Assembly (NCBI RefSeq): GCF_014203715.1
Contig: NZ_JACHJP010000009.1
Location: forward strand, 246,719 to 310,718
Origin: Streptosporangium saharense
GTDB taxonomy: Bacteria; Actinomycetota; Actinomycetes; Streptosporangiales; Streptosporangiaceae
Reading direction: 5' to 3'
Length of the DNA stretch: 64,000 nt
The number at the start of each line of letters is the position of its first letter. The first letter of the stretch is position 1. This document shows positions 17,417-24,741 of the stretch, in pieces. The notes under the pieces were generated by a model. It was not told the origin of the DNA, ran no database searches, and worked only from the letters and a program-made list of their open reading frames with translations. The position numbers and the translations under genes were made by a program.

Positions 17417-17792
17417 TGTGTGGAACCTCGTCAGGACGCTCTTCGTCGCCGTACTCGTCATCTCGGTCGCGACGCTCGGGGTGGCGGCCGTCGTCGGCGG
17501 CAACTGGGTGGTGTGGCTGCGCGGCGCCGCCGTCGCGGCCGCCTCCGTCTGGCTCGTCGCCCTCGCCGGGCAGGCCGCGCGCGGCAGGCGCTCCGCCTAC
17601 GTGCGCATCCGCTTCGTCACGATCGCCGCGCCCGTCGGAATCGTGCTCATCATCCTCGCGCCGGACAGCGGCTACCCCGGCTGGATGAAGGTGGAGCAGG
17701 GCGTGGTCGGCGTCCTCGTCGCCGCCGTCGCGATCGCGGTCAACCGCCGCGCCGTGCGCGAGGCGTTCCCGAAGCGTGGCAAGCTCGGGTGA
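17406..17792 (+). CDS. Small four-helix membrane protein, TetR-linked
   Basis: 128-residue protein with four predicted membrane helices (residues about 8-30, 33-52, 66-84 and 94-112) and basic ends. I do not recognise a named family with certainty; similar proteins often accompany TetR regulators. The ATG at 17406 lies within the second operator, which suggests a leaderless transcript. An upstream in-frame ATG at 17388 falls before the predicted transcript start. The TetR gene follows one base after the stop. A transport or stress-sensing role is possible but not shown. Confidence 0.75.
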   Translation: MDNNVWNLVRTLFVAVLVISVATLGVAAVVGGNWVVWLRGAAVAAASVWLVALAGQAARGRRSAYVRIRFVTIAAPVGIVLIILAPDSGYPGWMKVEQGVVGVLVAAVAIAVNRRAVREAFPKRGKLG

Positions 17793-17793
17793 T

Positions 17794-18387
17794 ATGCAGA
17801 TCGCCAGGACCCGCAGGGCGGCGGCCACCGAGGCACGCAAGGCTCAGATCGCCTCCGCCACCATCGCCGTGCTCGCCGAGCGCGGCTACGCGGAGACCAC
17901 GTTCGAGGCCATCTGCGAGCACGCCGGGCTGAGCAGCAAGAGACTGATCTCCTACCACTTCTCCACCAAGGAACAGCTCTTCGAGGCCGTCGTCCGCCAG
18001 GTCACCACCGACGCGGCCGCCTTCATGCGCCCGAGGCTCGACGCCGCCACCGGCGCCCGCGCGCGGCTTGAGGCCTACATCAGGGCCAACCTCGCCTTCG
18101 TCGCCGCCCACCCCGAGCACGTGCGCGCGATACAGCAGATCGCGTACAACCACGTGCCCGTCGGCGGGCAGGAGAACGACGCCGCGATCGGCAGACTGAC
18201 GGCGCTGTTCGCGGACGGGCAGCGCACGGGGGCGTTCAGGCGGTTCGACGCCGAGCTGATGAGCACGGCCCTGCGGTCGGCCATCGACGTGACGGCCGAC
18301 CGCGTCGCCAACGGCCACGACCCGGACCACTGCGCGGACGAACTCGTCCACCTCTTCGACAGAGCCACCCGCGCCGACCCCTCGTGA
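17794..18387 (+). CDS. TetR/AcrR family transcriptional regulator
   Basis: 197-residue repressor. The N-terminal helix-turn-helix is typical: KAQIASATIAVLAERGYAET, then FEAICEHAGLSSKRLISYHF, STKEQLFEAVV. The C-terminal ligand domain is helical with no recognised signature. The gene follows the small membrane protein after one base, so both share the operator-covered promoter at 17369-17416. This implies autoregulation and control of the divergent M20 peptidase. The inducing ligand is unknown. Confidence 0.9.
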   Translation: MQIARTRRAAATEARKAQIASATIAVLAERGYAETTFEAICEHAGLSSKRLISYHFSTKEQLFEAVVRQVTTDAAAFMRPRLDAATGARARLEAYIRANLAFVAAHPEHVRAIQQIAYNHVPVGGQENDAAIGRLTALFADGQRTGAFRRFDAELMSTALRSAIDVTADRVANGHDPDHCADELVHLFDRATRADPS

Positions 18388-18406
18388 GCCGCGTCCCACG
18401 GCGGGC

Positions 18407-19051
18407 TCAGGCGCGGGGACCGGAGTACTCCACCGGGGGCGCGATCGCCTGGGCGTCCACCCCCTCGCCGACCCAGAGGCCGATCAGGAAGGCGGCGGTC
18501 GCCTCAAGCAGACCCGCCCGGTCGAGCCCCCCGCCGTTGAACGGCTCGCAGCCCAGGTCGCGCACCAGGTGCCGTACGGTCCCCAGCGCGCGCGGGTCGT
18601 CACCGCAGATCGGGACCGCCAGCGGACGGCCGTCGAAGACGGGTGGGTCCAGGTGCCACACGCTCTGGTGGCAGAGGTTGAACGCCTTGACGACGTGCGC
18701 GCCGGGCGCCGCCGCGGCCACGCGCTCGGCGGCCGAGGGGCCGTTCCCGGTCTCCAGGAGGAAGCCGGGGGCGACCGGGTTGGTGCAGTCGATCAGCGTG
18801 CGGCCCCCAAGGACGTCGGCGAGACCGGAGACGATCTCGGCGGCCACGCCGTACGGCACCGCCAGCAGCAGCGCGTCCACCCCGTGCTCGGCCGCCTGCC
18901 GGAGGTCTCCCGCGCGGGCGCCGATCTCGCCCGCGAGCGCCGCCGTACGGCCCGCGTCCCGCCCGCCGACCAGCACGTCGTGCCCGGCGCGCACCCACCC
19001 GCCGCCGAGGGCCTCGGCCATGCTGCCCGCGCCCACGATTCCGATCCTCAT
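18407..19051 (-). CDS. NADPH-dependent F420 reductase-like / NAD(P)-binding oxidoreductase
   Basis: 214-residue protein with an N-terminal Rossmann motif, GIVGAGSMAEALGGGWVRAG, of the pyrroline-5-carboxylate reductase/F420H2:NADP oxidoreductase (Fno-like) type. The segment TLIDCTNPVAPGF and a C-terminal helical region with WVGEGVDAQ fit this family. The ATG at 19051 has GGAAGG nine bases upstream, and GTG at 19060 is an alternative. The gene diverges from an HxlR regulator that may control it. Many actinobacterial homologues are annotated NADPH-dependent F420 reductase, but the true cofactor is not proven by sequence. Confidence 0.78.
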   Translation of the reverse strand: MRIGIVGAGSMAEALGGGWVRAGHDVLVGGRDAGRTAALAGEIGARAGDLRQAAEHGVDALLLAVPYGVAAEIVSGLADVLGGRTLIDCTNPVAPGFLLETGNGPSAAERVAAAAPGAHVVKAFNLCHQSVWHLDPPVFDGRPLAVPICGDDPRALGTVRHLVRDLGCEPFNGGGLDRAGLLEATAAFLIGLWVGEGVDAQAIAPPVEYSGPRA

Positions 19052-19118
19052 CACGCTCACCCTTCCTCTTTCAGAACCGGGTATGACGTTAGGCCGCTGA
19101 TCAGGCACCATTTGGTAT

Positions 19119-19484
19119 ATGTCCGCCGACCAGGGATTCCTCGCCGACTGCCGCGCCAGGCTCGCCTTCGACCTGCTGTCCAACACCTGGAACGCCGTGG
19201 TCGTCTGGGCACTGCGCGAGGGTCCGGTACGGCCCGGCAGGCTGCGCGAACACATCGGCGGGATCAGCCCCAAGGTGCTCACCGAGACCCTGCGCAGACT
19301 GGAGTTCAACGGCCTCGTCGAACGCCGCTCCCACCCCGGCGCGCCACCCCACGTCGACTACGGCCTCACCGACCTCGGCCGAAGCCTGCTGCCGTCGATC
19401 GAGGCCTTCGGCCTGTGGGCCGCCGAACACGGCGACGAGGTCATGCGGGCCCAGGAACTCATGGAGTCCCGCGACCGGTCCTGA
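19119..19484 (+). CDS. HxlR family transcriptional regulator
   Basis: 121-residue winged-helix protein. The HxlR pattern is clear: LLSNTWNAVVVWALREGPVR, then LREHIGGISPKVLTETLRRL, EFNGLVERR, and the wing PPHVDYGLTDLGRSLLP. HxlR proteins often respond to redox or electrophile stress and regulate a divergent oxidoreductase. The 67-bp gap to the Fno-like gene fits that arrangement. TTTGGTATATG immediately precedes the gene, with a -10-like TATATG overlapping the start, so the message may be leaderless. Confidence 0.88.
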   Translation: MSADQGFLADCRARLAFDLLSNTWNAVVVWALREGPVRPGRLREHIGGISPKVLTETLRRLEFNGLVERRSHPGAPPHVDYGLTDLGRSLLPSIEAFGLWAAEHGDEVMRAQELMESRDRS

Positions 19485-19522
19485 CGGTCTGGTACGGCGG
19501 GCCGCACAGCCGTGGGTTCCGT

Positions 19523-20170
19523 TCACCTCGATCTGGGGATGCCGCCGCACAGGTAGGTGGACTCCTCCAGCAGTCGCGGTGTCATCGTGATCCCGGTGAG
19601 GCACTCGGCAAGGAGGAACGCCGGTCCTTCGTGGGGCTCGACGGCCGCCTGAGGGGATGAGTCGATCCGCCGCATGGTCTCCGCGAGTTCGTCCGGCGTC
19701 TCCTCTGAGTAGTTCTCCTGGGGCGGGAACTCAAGCCGGACCTTCCCGTCCTGGATCCAGTGGGAGTAGCCCTCCTGGTTCAGGAACTCGAACCGGATCT
19801 TCCCGTCGTCGATCCAGTGGAAGTAGTCGATGGCCTTGACCTCCAGGTAGAAGTGGGAGACGAGGCGGGTGCCCGCGGACAGCGGCAGGATGACCTCCTC
19901 GGTGATGCCGAGCAGGCCGTTGACCTCGACCATGAGCACCCAGTCGCCGACGGCGACGGCGCCGAAGGACTGCTGCCTGTGGAAGTTGAATCGGGAATAC
20001 CGGGTCAGCTCGTCGAGCGTCACGCGGGAGCAGTCTTCGACCCGGACGCCGAGCCGGGTCACCAGTTCTTCGGGCGTCAGGCCGCGGACGTAGGTGAAGC
20101 AGTAGGAGTCGGCCAGCTCGGGGAAGCGCTCGCGGGAGAACCACGAGTGGTCATCGGAAGTCGTGATCAT
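19523..20170 (-). CDS. DUF6461 family protein with internal 19-residue duplication
   Basis: 215-residue soluble protein resembling the actinobacterial DUF6461 family (FPELADSYCFTYVRGLTPEE, GDWVLMVEVNGLLG). A stretch of 19 residues is repeated back to back: YFHWIDDGKIRFEFLNQEG at 116-134 and YSHWIQDGKVRLEFPPQEN at 135-153. The underlying 57-bp units (19712-19825) are also close at DNA level, so the duplication seems recent. The ATG at 20170 is used; upstream in-frame codons run into the operators of the divergent operon. The family function is unknown, though its members are common and multi-copy in Streptomyces and relatives. Confidence 0.75.
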   Translation of the reverse strand: MITTSDDHSWFSRERFPELADSYCFTYVRGLTPEELVTRLGVRVEDCSRVTLDELTRYSRFNFHRQQSFGAVAVGDWVLMVEVNGLLGITEEVILPLSAGTRLVSHFYLEVKAIDYFHWIDDGKIRFEFLNQEGYSHWIQDGKVRLEFPPQENYSEETPDELAETMRRIDSSPQAAVEPHEGPAFLLAECLTGITMTPRLLEESTYLCGGIPRSR

Positions 20171-20222
20171 CCCGGCATGCTCGCAGGGCCCACCGACACT
20201 CACGCATCCTCGGGGTCGCCGG

Positions 20223-20286
20223 TTGAGTTTGTCGTGCAATGTGGTTTACAGTACAAACCTCAGGTTTGTGGTTCAAACTAGTTTGA
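20223..20286 (+). promoter_or_regulatory. Promoter with two palindromic operators for the regulator-ABC operon
   Basis: TTGAGT at 20223-20228 and TACAGT at 20247-20252 (18-bp spacer) form a promoter. At and downstream of the predicted start lie ACAAACCTCAGGTTTGT (20253-20269, a perfect dyad) and TCAAACTAGTTTGA (20273-20286, a perfect dyad). Both share CAAAC-GTTTG arms. The winged-helix protein encoded in the operon is the likely binder, giving autoregulation. Confidence 0.7.
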
Positions 20287-20294
20287 GGGGCAGG

Positions 20295-20924
20295 ATGAAT
20301 CGGCTCGACGATGACGACGATCGGCCGCTGAGCCCGGAGGAGATGCTTCGGCTGATCGAGGAGCAGCAGGCCACGACGGTCAGGCGGCTCGGGGGTGACC
20401 CGCTGCTGACCCACACGCCGTGGGGGATCACCTGGCTCGCCGGGTTCGGTGCCCTGTACCTGAACTACGCCTACGACCTGCTCTCCCGGAGTACGGCGCT
20501 GGCGGTGCTGTTCGCCCTGATGGTCCTCTCCATGGCGACCACCTTCTTCGCGCAGCGGACGGTCAGCAGTCAGGTGCGGGGGGAGGCGGCCGACCGGGGC
20601 ATGATGTACGGCCTGTCCTGGATGTTTGGCTTCGCCTGCGTGGTCGCGATCTGCGTCAGGCTCTCGCCCCTGCTGCCCTCCGAGGAGACCGGGCTGCTGT
20701 GGTCGGTGACGTCCATGGCGATCGTGTCCGCCCTCTACGCCGCCGGGGGCGCGCTGTGGCGGGTGCGGACGATGTTCTTCCTCGGCGCCTGGCTCGCGGC
20801 GCTCAACGTGGCCGGGGCCATCGCCGGACCGACCGTCCACGCCCTGCTCATCTCCGTCGGCGCGGGCGGTGTGTTCACCGCAGTCGGCGTGGTGCAGTGG
20901 ATGCGGCGGCGGGGCGGGGCATGA
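20295..20924 (+). CDS. Six-helix membrane protein of a regulator-ABC operon
   Basis: 209-residue membrane protein. An acidic N-terminus (MNRLDDDDDRPLSPEEMLRL) precedes about six membrane helices, the first near residue 47 (GITWLAGFGALYLNYAYDLL). I do not recognise a named family with certainty; such proteins are often found upstream of small winged-helix regulators and ABC exporters. The ATG has GGGGCAGG directly upstream. Its stop overlaps the start of the regulator gene by 4 bp. It might sense or pass a membrane signal to the regulator, an inference from context. Confidence 0.75.
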   Translation: MNRLDDDDDRPLSPEEMLRLIEEQQATTVRRLGGDPLLTHTPWGITWLAGFGALYLNYAYDLLSRSTALAVLFALMVLSMATTFFAQRTVSSQVRGEAADRGMMYGLSWMFGFACVVAICVRLSPLLPSEETGLLWSVTSMAIVSALYAAGGALWRVRTMFFLGAWLAALNVAGAIAGPTVHALLISVGAGGVFTAVGVVQWMRRRGGA

Positions 20925-21223
20925 CGGGACCTCGCGAGCTCGACCCGGTCATCCACGCCCAGGCCAGGCTCAGGGTGGTCGCCACACTCAACACGCTGGG
21001 CGAGGCGAACCAGATCACCTTCCCTGGGCTGCGGGAGCTGCTCGGGATGACGGCGGGGAACCTGTCCGTGCACCTCGGGAAGCTGGAGGAGGCCGGTTAC
21101 GTGGAGATCGTCAAGACCCACAGGGGCCGCACCCCGACGACCTACGTCGCCCTGACCCGGCAGGGGCGCCGCGCCTTCGAGGACTACACCGCCACCATCC
21201 GCGAACTGCTCGACCTGGGCTGA
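20921..21223 (+). CDS. Small winged-helix transcriptional regulator (MarR/ArsR-like)
   Basis: 100-residue protein that is almost entirely a winged helix. The recognition-helix region reads LRELLGMTAGNLSVHLGKLE and the wing HRGRTPTTYVALTRQGRRAF, with a short C-terminal dimerisation helix. Such proteins usually repress an adjacent ABC transporter operon. The start overlaps the membrane-protein stop and the ABC ATPase follows 70 bases later. The palindromes at 20253-20286 are the likely binding sites. Confidence 0.85.
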   Translation: MTGPRELDPVIHAQARLRVVATLNTLGEANQITFPGLRELLGMTAGNLSVHLGKLEEAGYVEIVKTHRGRTPTTYVALTRQGRRAFEDYTATIRELLDLG

Positions 21224-21293
21224 CCGCCCGGGGAGGACCCGGGCCGGTGCCTGGACAAGACCCGGCTAACGCCCGGATAAAAGGGGAAATTTC

Positions 21294-22178
21294 ATGACAG
21301 AGATCCTGGCCCGTACCGTCGAGGTCACCCGAACCTACGGTTCCGTCACGGCGCTCGACCGGGTCAGCCTGGACATCCACGCGGGGGAGCTGGTCGGACT
21401 GCTCGGCCCGAACGGCGCGGGCAAGTCCACGCTGGTCAACTTGTTCGCCGGGCTCAGGCGGCCGACCTCGGGCACCGTCGAACTGCTCGGTGGCTCCCCG
21501 CTCGACCCAGCCAGGCGCCGTGGCATCGGCGTCACCCCGCAGGAGACCGGCCTGCCGCCCGCGCTGCGGGTCGGCGAGTGCGTCGACTTCGTGAGAGCGC
21601 ACTTCCCCGGCGCCGTGGACAGGGGAGAACTGCTCGACCGCTTCGGCCTCGCCGACCTGGTGAAGCGCCAGATCGGCGGCCTGTCCGGCGGGCAGAAGCG
21701 GCGCCTCGCGGTCGCGCTGGCCTTCGCGGGCAACCCCCGCCTGGTCTTCCTCGACGAGCCGACCACCGGCCTCGACGTCGAGGCCCGCCACGCCCTCTGG
21801 GACGCGGTCAGGGACTTCCACGCCGCGGGCGGGACCGTGGTCCTGACCAGCCACTACCTGGAGGAGATCGAGGCCCTCGCCAAGCGGGTCGTGGTGATCG
21901 GCGAAGGGCGGGTGCTCACCGACGACACCATGGAGGCCGTACGCGGCCTGGTGGGCGTCCACCGCGTCACCGTGACCGTCCCCGAGACGCCCGACCTGCC
22001 CGGCGTCATCGGCGTCGAACGCGAGGGCGACCGTACGCACCTGCTCACCGCCGACGCCGACGCCCTGGTCCGCGAGCTGGTGCTGACCGGCGTCCCCTTC
22101 TCCGGCCTTGAGGTCAGGCCGACCTCGCTTGAGGAGGCCTTCCTCGTCATCACCGGCCGCGAACCCCAACCGGCCTGA
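21294..22178 (+). CDS. ABC transporter ATP-binding protein (ABC-2 export type)
   Basis: 294-residue ATPase. All motifs are present: Walker A GPNGAGKST near residue 42, Q-loop TPQETG, signature LSGGQKRRLAVA near 132, Walker B LVFLDEPTTGLD, and H-loop TSHYLEE. The C-terminal extension follows the DrrA/NodI type. AAGGGGAAATTTC precedes the ATG. It pairs with the permease at 22349, probably exporting a drug or lipid-like compound. The last nine codons form the first unit of a 33-bp tandem repeat that continues downstream. Confidence 0.92.
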   Translation: MTEILARTVEVTRTYGSVTALDRVSLDIHAGELVGLLGPNGAGKSTLVNLFAGLRRPTSGTVELLGGSPLDPARRRGIGVTPQETGLPPALRVGECVDFVRAHFPGAVDRGELLDRFGLADLVKRQIGGLSGGQKRRLAVALAFAGNPRLVFLDEPTTGLDVEARHALWDAVRDFHAAGGTVVLTSHYLEEIEALAKRVVVIGEGRVLTDDTMEAVRGLVGVHRVTVTVPETPDLPGVIGVEREGDRTHLLTADADALVRELVLTGVPFSGLEVRPTSLEEAFLVITGREPQPA

Positions 22179-22324
22179 GGCCGTACCGGCCGCGAACCCA
22201 ACCCGTCTGAGGCCTCAACCGGCCGCGAGCCCCAACCCGCCTGAAGTCTCACCGGCCGAGAGCCTCAACCGGCGCGAATCCCAACCGGCGGCGAACCCCA
22301 ACCGGCCTGAGGCCGCTCCCTCCA
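22152..22324. repeat. 33-bp tandem repeat with decayed 16-17-bp units
   Basis: Three consecutive 33-bp units begin ACCGGCCGCGA at 22152, 22185 and 22218. Three shortened units of 17, 16 and 17 bp start at 22251, 22268 and 22284, and a final partial unit starts at 22301. The first unit contains the end and stop of the ATPase gene, and the array fills the gap up to the permease gene. It is a minisatellite-like expansion, not a CRISPR, because there are no spacers. Confidence 0.8.
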
Positions 22325-22348
22325 ACCGGACCCCGACAGGAGCCCGTG

Positions 22349-23089
22349 ATGTCCCTCGTCCTCACCCACGCCCGCTACCAGTTCCTCGAAACCATCCGGG
22401 TGCCCATCTCGGTGATCGGAAGCTCTGTCTTCCCCGCCCTGGCCATGCTGTTCTTCGTCGTGCCCTTCACCGGGGACGACGCGGTCGCCGCGACCTACGC
22501 GACCGGCGCGATGCTGGTCTTCGCGGTCATGTCCGCCTGCCTGTTCACCTACGGCATCGGCGTCGCCGAGGACCGGGCGCAGCCGTGGGACCCCTACCTG
22601 CGCACCCTGCCCGCCGGGCCGCTGCCCCGCTTCACCGGGCGCATCCTCACCGTCATGGGCATCATGACGATCGCGATCATCCCCGTCCTGCTCATCGCGG
22701 CCTTCCTCACCAAGGCGACGGTGACCCCTCTCCAGTTGCTGCTCGGTCTGGCCGCGCTGCTGCTGGGGTCGCTTCCCTTCACGCTGATGGGGTTGTTCAT
22801 CGGCTACGCCCTGCCGTCGAAGGCCGCCATCGTCGTGGCCCAGGTGGTGTTCTTCCCGATGGCCGTTGGCGGCGGTCTGCTCACCGGTCCTCCCAGCACC
22901 GCCCCGGGGTTCATCAAGGCCATCGCCCCCTACCTGCCGACCAGGGGCGCGGTCGAGCTGGTCTGGGCGGCCACCACGGACTTCTCACCCGCCCTCCTCT
23001 CCCTGGCGATGCTGACGCTGTGGGTCGTGGTCTTCGGCGGCCTGGCCGTGTGGGCCTACCGCCGCGACGAGGGACGCCGCTTCTCCTGA
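22349..23089 (+). CDS. ABC-2 type transporter permease
   Basis: 246-residue membrane protein of the ABC-2 class with six predicted helices. The pattern of an N-terminal cytoplasmic helix (SLVLTHARYQFLETIRVPIS), then paired helices and a late P-P-rich loop (GGGLLTGPPSTAPGFIKAIAPYLPTR) is typical. The ATG at 22349 is six bases after AGGAG; the GTG directly before it is too close. It pairs with the ATPase at 21294 and is followed by a strong terminator hairpin. Confidence 0.9.
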   Translation: MSLVLTHARYQFLETIRVPISVIGSSVFPALAMLFFVVPFTGDDAVAATYATGAMLVFAVMSACLFTYGIGVAEDRAQPWDPYLRTLPAGPLPRFTGRILTVMGIMTIAIIPVLLIAAFLTKATVTPLQLLLGLAALLLGSLPFTLMGLFIGYALPSKAAIVVAQVVFFPMAVGGGLLTGPPSTAPGFIKAIAPYLPTRGAVELVWAATTDFSPALLSLAMLTLWVVVFGGLAVWAYRRDEGRRFS

Positions 23090-23205
23090 GACATCCAGGC
23101 GAGGGAAACCCCTCACCCGCCTCACAGGGGCAGGCGGGGACGACACGGCGCCGCGACACCGGAGAAAAATCCTTCGGCTTCACGGAACGCCATGTCAGCG
23201 GGGGC

Positions 23206-23240
23206 GGAACGGCCCGGACCCATGTGGTCCGGGCCGTTCC
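23206..23240 (+). terminator. Hairpin terminator after the ABC export operon
   Basis: Perfect 15-bp stem, GGAACGGCCCGGACC at 23206-23220 and its complement at 23226-23240, with a 5-nt loop. It lies 116 bases after the permease stop. Confidence 0.75.
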
Positions 23241-23401
23241 CATGTCCGGGGGAGGGACGTTTCCGCAGGTCAGCGAAACATGAACGCACGTTTCACGTTT
23301 GCCAAACCCGGATCACGTGGTCAAGGATGAGGCGTCCACCGGCCAGGCCCCCGACCAGGGGTTCTTCGCCATGCCCGGAGTCCACCCATCAGGAGGAGAC
23401 G

Positions 23402-23503
23402 ATGATCCATGCCCGAAAACTGACCCGGAGATTCAGAAGCAAGGGAGGCGACGTCGAGGCCGTACGGGGCATCGACCTCGACGTCGAATCAGTAACGAAT
23501 TGA
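23402..23503 (+). pseudogene. 5' remnant of a second ABC transporter ATPase gene
   Basis: After an excellent ribosome site (AGGAGGAGACG) an ATG opens a frame reading like the N-terminus of a DrrA-type ABC ATPase: MIHARKLTRRFRSKGGDVEA, then VRGIDLDVE. At about 23490 the similarity stops, before the Walker A motif, and the frame ends four codons later. Upstream, GTTTC/GAAAC repeats at 23259, 23275 and 23290 may be the old operator. Only 33 codons remain, so no ATPase activity is possible. The matching permease remnant lies at 24258. Confidence 0.7.
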
Positions 23504-24257
23504 CGATAACCTTGGGCTGCCTGAGATTCCTTCTCTTCCTGAGCCTTCCCTTAACAGGGGTATGCCGTTCGAAAGGCAGCATGGGCAGTTGGAATGAACA
23601 GGCGGCATCGTCGCCACCTGATCCCTGCATGGCCTTCGCGTTCTGTCTTCATCCCGAAATCGGAATCTCTTGCCGGGGCCTTTGAAGAGGGAGAGTCACT
23701 CGAACAATTTCATCGCCGCCATGATGCCGAGAGTCAAGGTGCTAGTGGCGATGAAAGCTCCTCCTGCGGTCCCGAAGGCGACGAAGAGCGTTATTCCGGT
23801 CTCTCTGGCGAGAATGAAGGAGAACAGGCCAACCACAAGGCCGATGGTCACGGCAAGGAGTGCCAGCAAGCCGCGGTTGTTGGCAGGGGATGAATTCTTA
23901 TCCATGTTAACTTTCAGCTTCGGGGGATCAAGGGCCAAGGAGGCAAAAACCAGCCCGGACCGTGGTCCCAAACGGGGGACCTGTGCACAGATGAGCCACG
24001 CCTGCGCTTTATGGTTCGGGTTAGGTTCCTTGTTGTCCGGCAGCTTTGGTGGCCTGTCGGACTTTCTCCGTTGCTGAGTTCTTTGTTCGCTGGCTCGTTC
24101 ACTACGCCGAGCGGGACTTGGAGAAATCCCCTCCGCATAACTGGTCCCAGCTTACCGGATCACGGCGAATAGGTTGTATTCATAGGATTGGACTGTGTGA
24201 CCAGCGATGTTGTGACAACGATGAAGACATGGGTCGTCGTATGTTCGGCTTGGTGAT
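23490..24257. other. Lower-GC segment replacing the middle of an ABC transporter locus
   Basis: About 770 bases of clearly lower GC (near 50% by eye) join the 5' end of an ABC ATPase to the 3' end of an ABC-2 permease. No transposase, terminal inverted repeat or target duplication could be recognised at the edges. It contains one credible small gene on the minus strand (23696-23905). Other frames in it look non-coding. It is best explained as an insertion-deletion that brought in foreign DNA. Confidence 0.6.
23696..23905 (-). CDS. Small two-helix membrane protein in the inserted segment
   Basis: 69-residue protein: a short polar N-terminus (MDKNSSPANNR) and two membrane helices (LLALLAVTIGLVVGLFSFIL and ITLFVAFGTAGGAFIATSTL) separated by a short ARETG loop. 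Base and codon use differ from the neighbours, with lower GC at third positions. It matches no family that I can name, though similar tiny 'NNR-ALLAL' two-helix proteins occur in actinobacterial genomes. The ATG at 23905 is preceded by a weak GAAAG. A functional role is unknown. Confidence 0.55.
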   Translation of the reverse strand: MDKNSSPANNRGLLALLAVTIGLVVGLFSFILARETGITLFVAFGTAGGAFIATSTLTLGIMAAMKLFE

Positions 24258-24605
24258 GTGGCCAGGCTGGTGCTGCTGACCGTGCTCGGGGCCGGGCTCG
24301 GCGGGCTGTCGTTCGTCCTGGCCATCGCCTCCCGTCCGGGAGGGGAGCTGTTCTTCGGCGTCACCCAACTGGTGATGTTCCCGCTGGTGCTCCTGTCGGG
24401 ACTGCTGCTGCCGGTCGAGACGGGGCCGGGGTGGCTGCGGGGCGCCGCGGCGTTGAACCCGCTGTTCTACGTCGTCGAGGCCGAGCGGTCGCTGTTCGCG
24501 GGAAGGTTCACCGACCCCGCCGTGCCGTACGGCGTGCTCGCGGCGGGAGTGGTGGCGGCGGTGGGGCTGGCGCTCGGCGTCCGCGCGATGCGGCGCGGGA
24601 TCTGA
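24258..24605 (+). pseudogene. 3' remnant of an ABC-2 permease gene
   Basis: 115 codons encode what looks like the C-terminal half of an ABC-2 permease: helices LVLLTVLGAGLGGLSFVLAI and QLVMFPLVLLSGLLLPVE, the loop GPGWLRGAAALNPLFYVVEA, and a final helix VLAAGVVAAVGLALGV. The N-terminal helices are missing and the sequence starts abruptly at the edge of the lower-GC segment. It probably belonged to the same transporter as the ATPase remnant at 23402. An accidental GTG is available, but function is unlikely. Confidence 0.7.
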
Positions 24606-24681
24606 CCCCGGCCTGTCCGCTCCCCAGGCCACCTGCGGGTCCCGCGTCAGCGACACCGGGACCTGTCGGGTACGGCTACCG

Positions 24682-24714
24682 CTCGCCGTGGCGATGCACC
24701 TCGCACACGGCGAG
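24682..24714. terminator. Hairpin between convergent gene ends
   Basis: 9-bp perfect stem, CTCGCCGTG at 24682-24690 and CACGGCGAG at 24706-24714, with a 15-nt loop. It lies between the permease remnant and the stop of the minus-strand DUF732-like gene. Moderate evidence for a shared terminator. Confidence 0.4.
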
Positions 24715-24741
24715 AGCCACATCACGAAATATGCGGGTATG

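Noticed and set aside
16629..17792. Long plus-strand frame covering the M20 gene and the small membrane protein
   Set aside because: Only the part from 17406 is protein-like; the upstream part is antisense to the M20 peptidase gene.
22152..22324. CRISPR-like array
   Set aside because: Units are contiguous without spacers and no cas genes are present; this is a tandem repeat.
24258..24605. Treating the 115-codon frame as a complete small membrane protein
   Set aside because: It matches only the C-terminal half of an ABC-2 permease and begins at the junction with foreign DNA, so a gene remnant is the better call.
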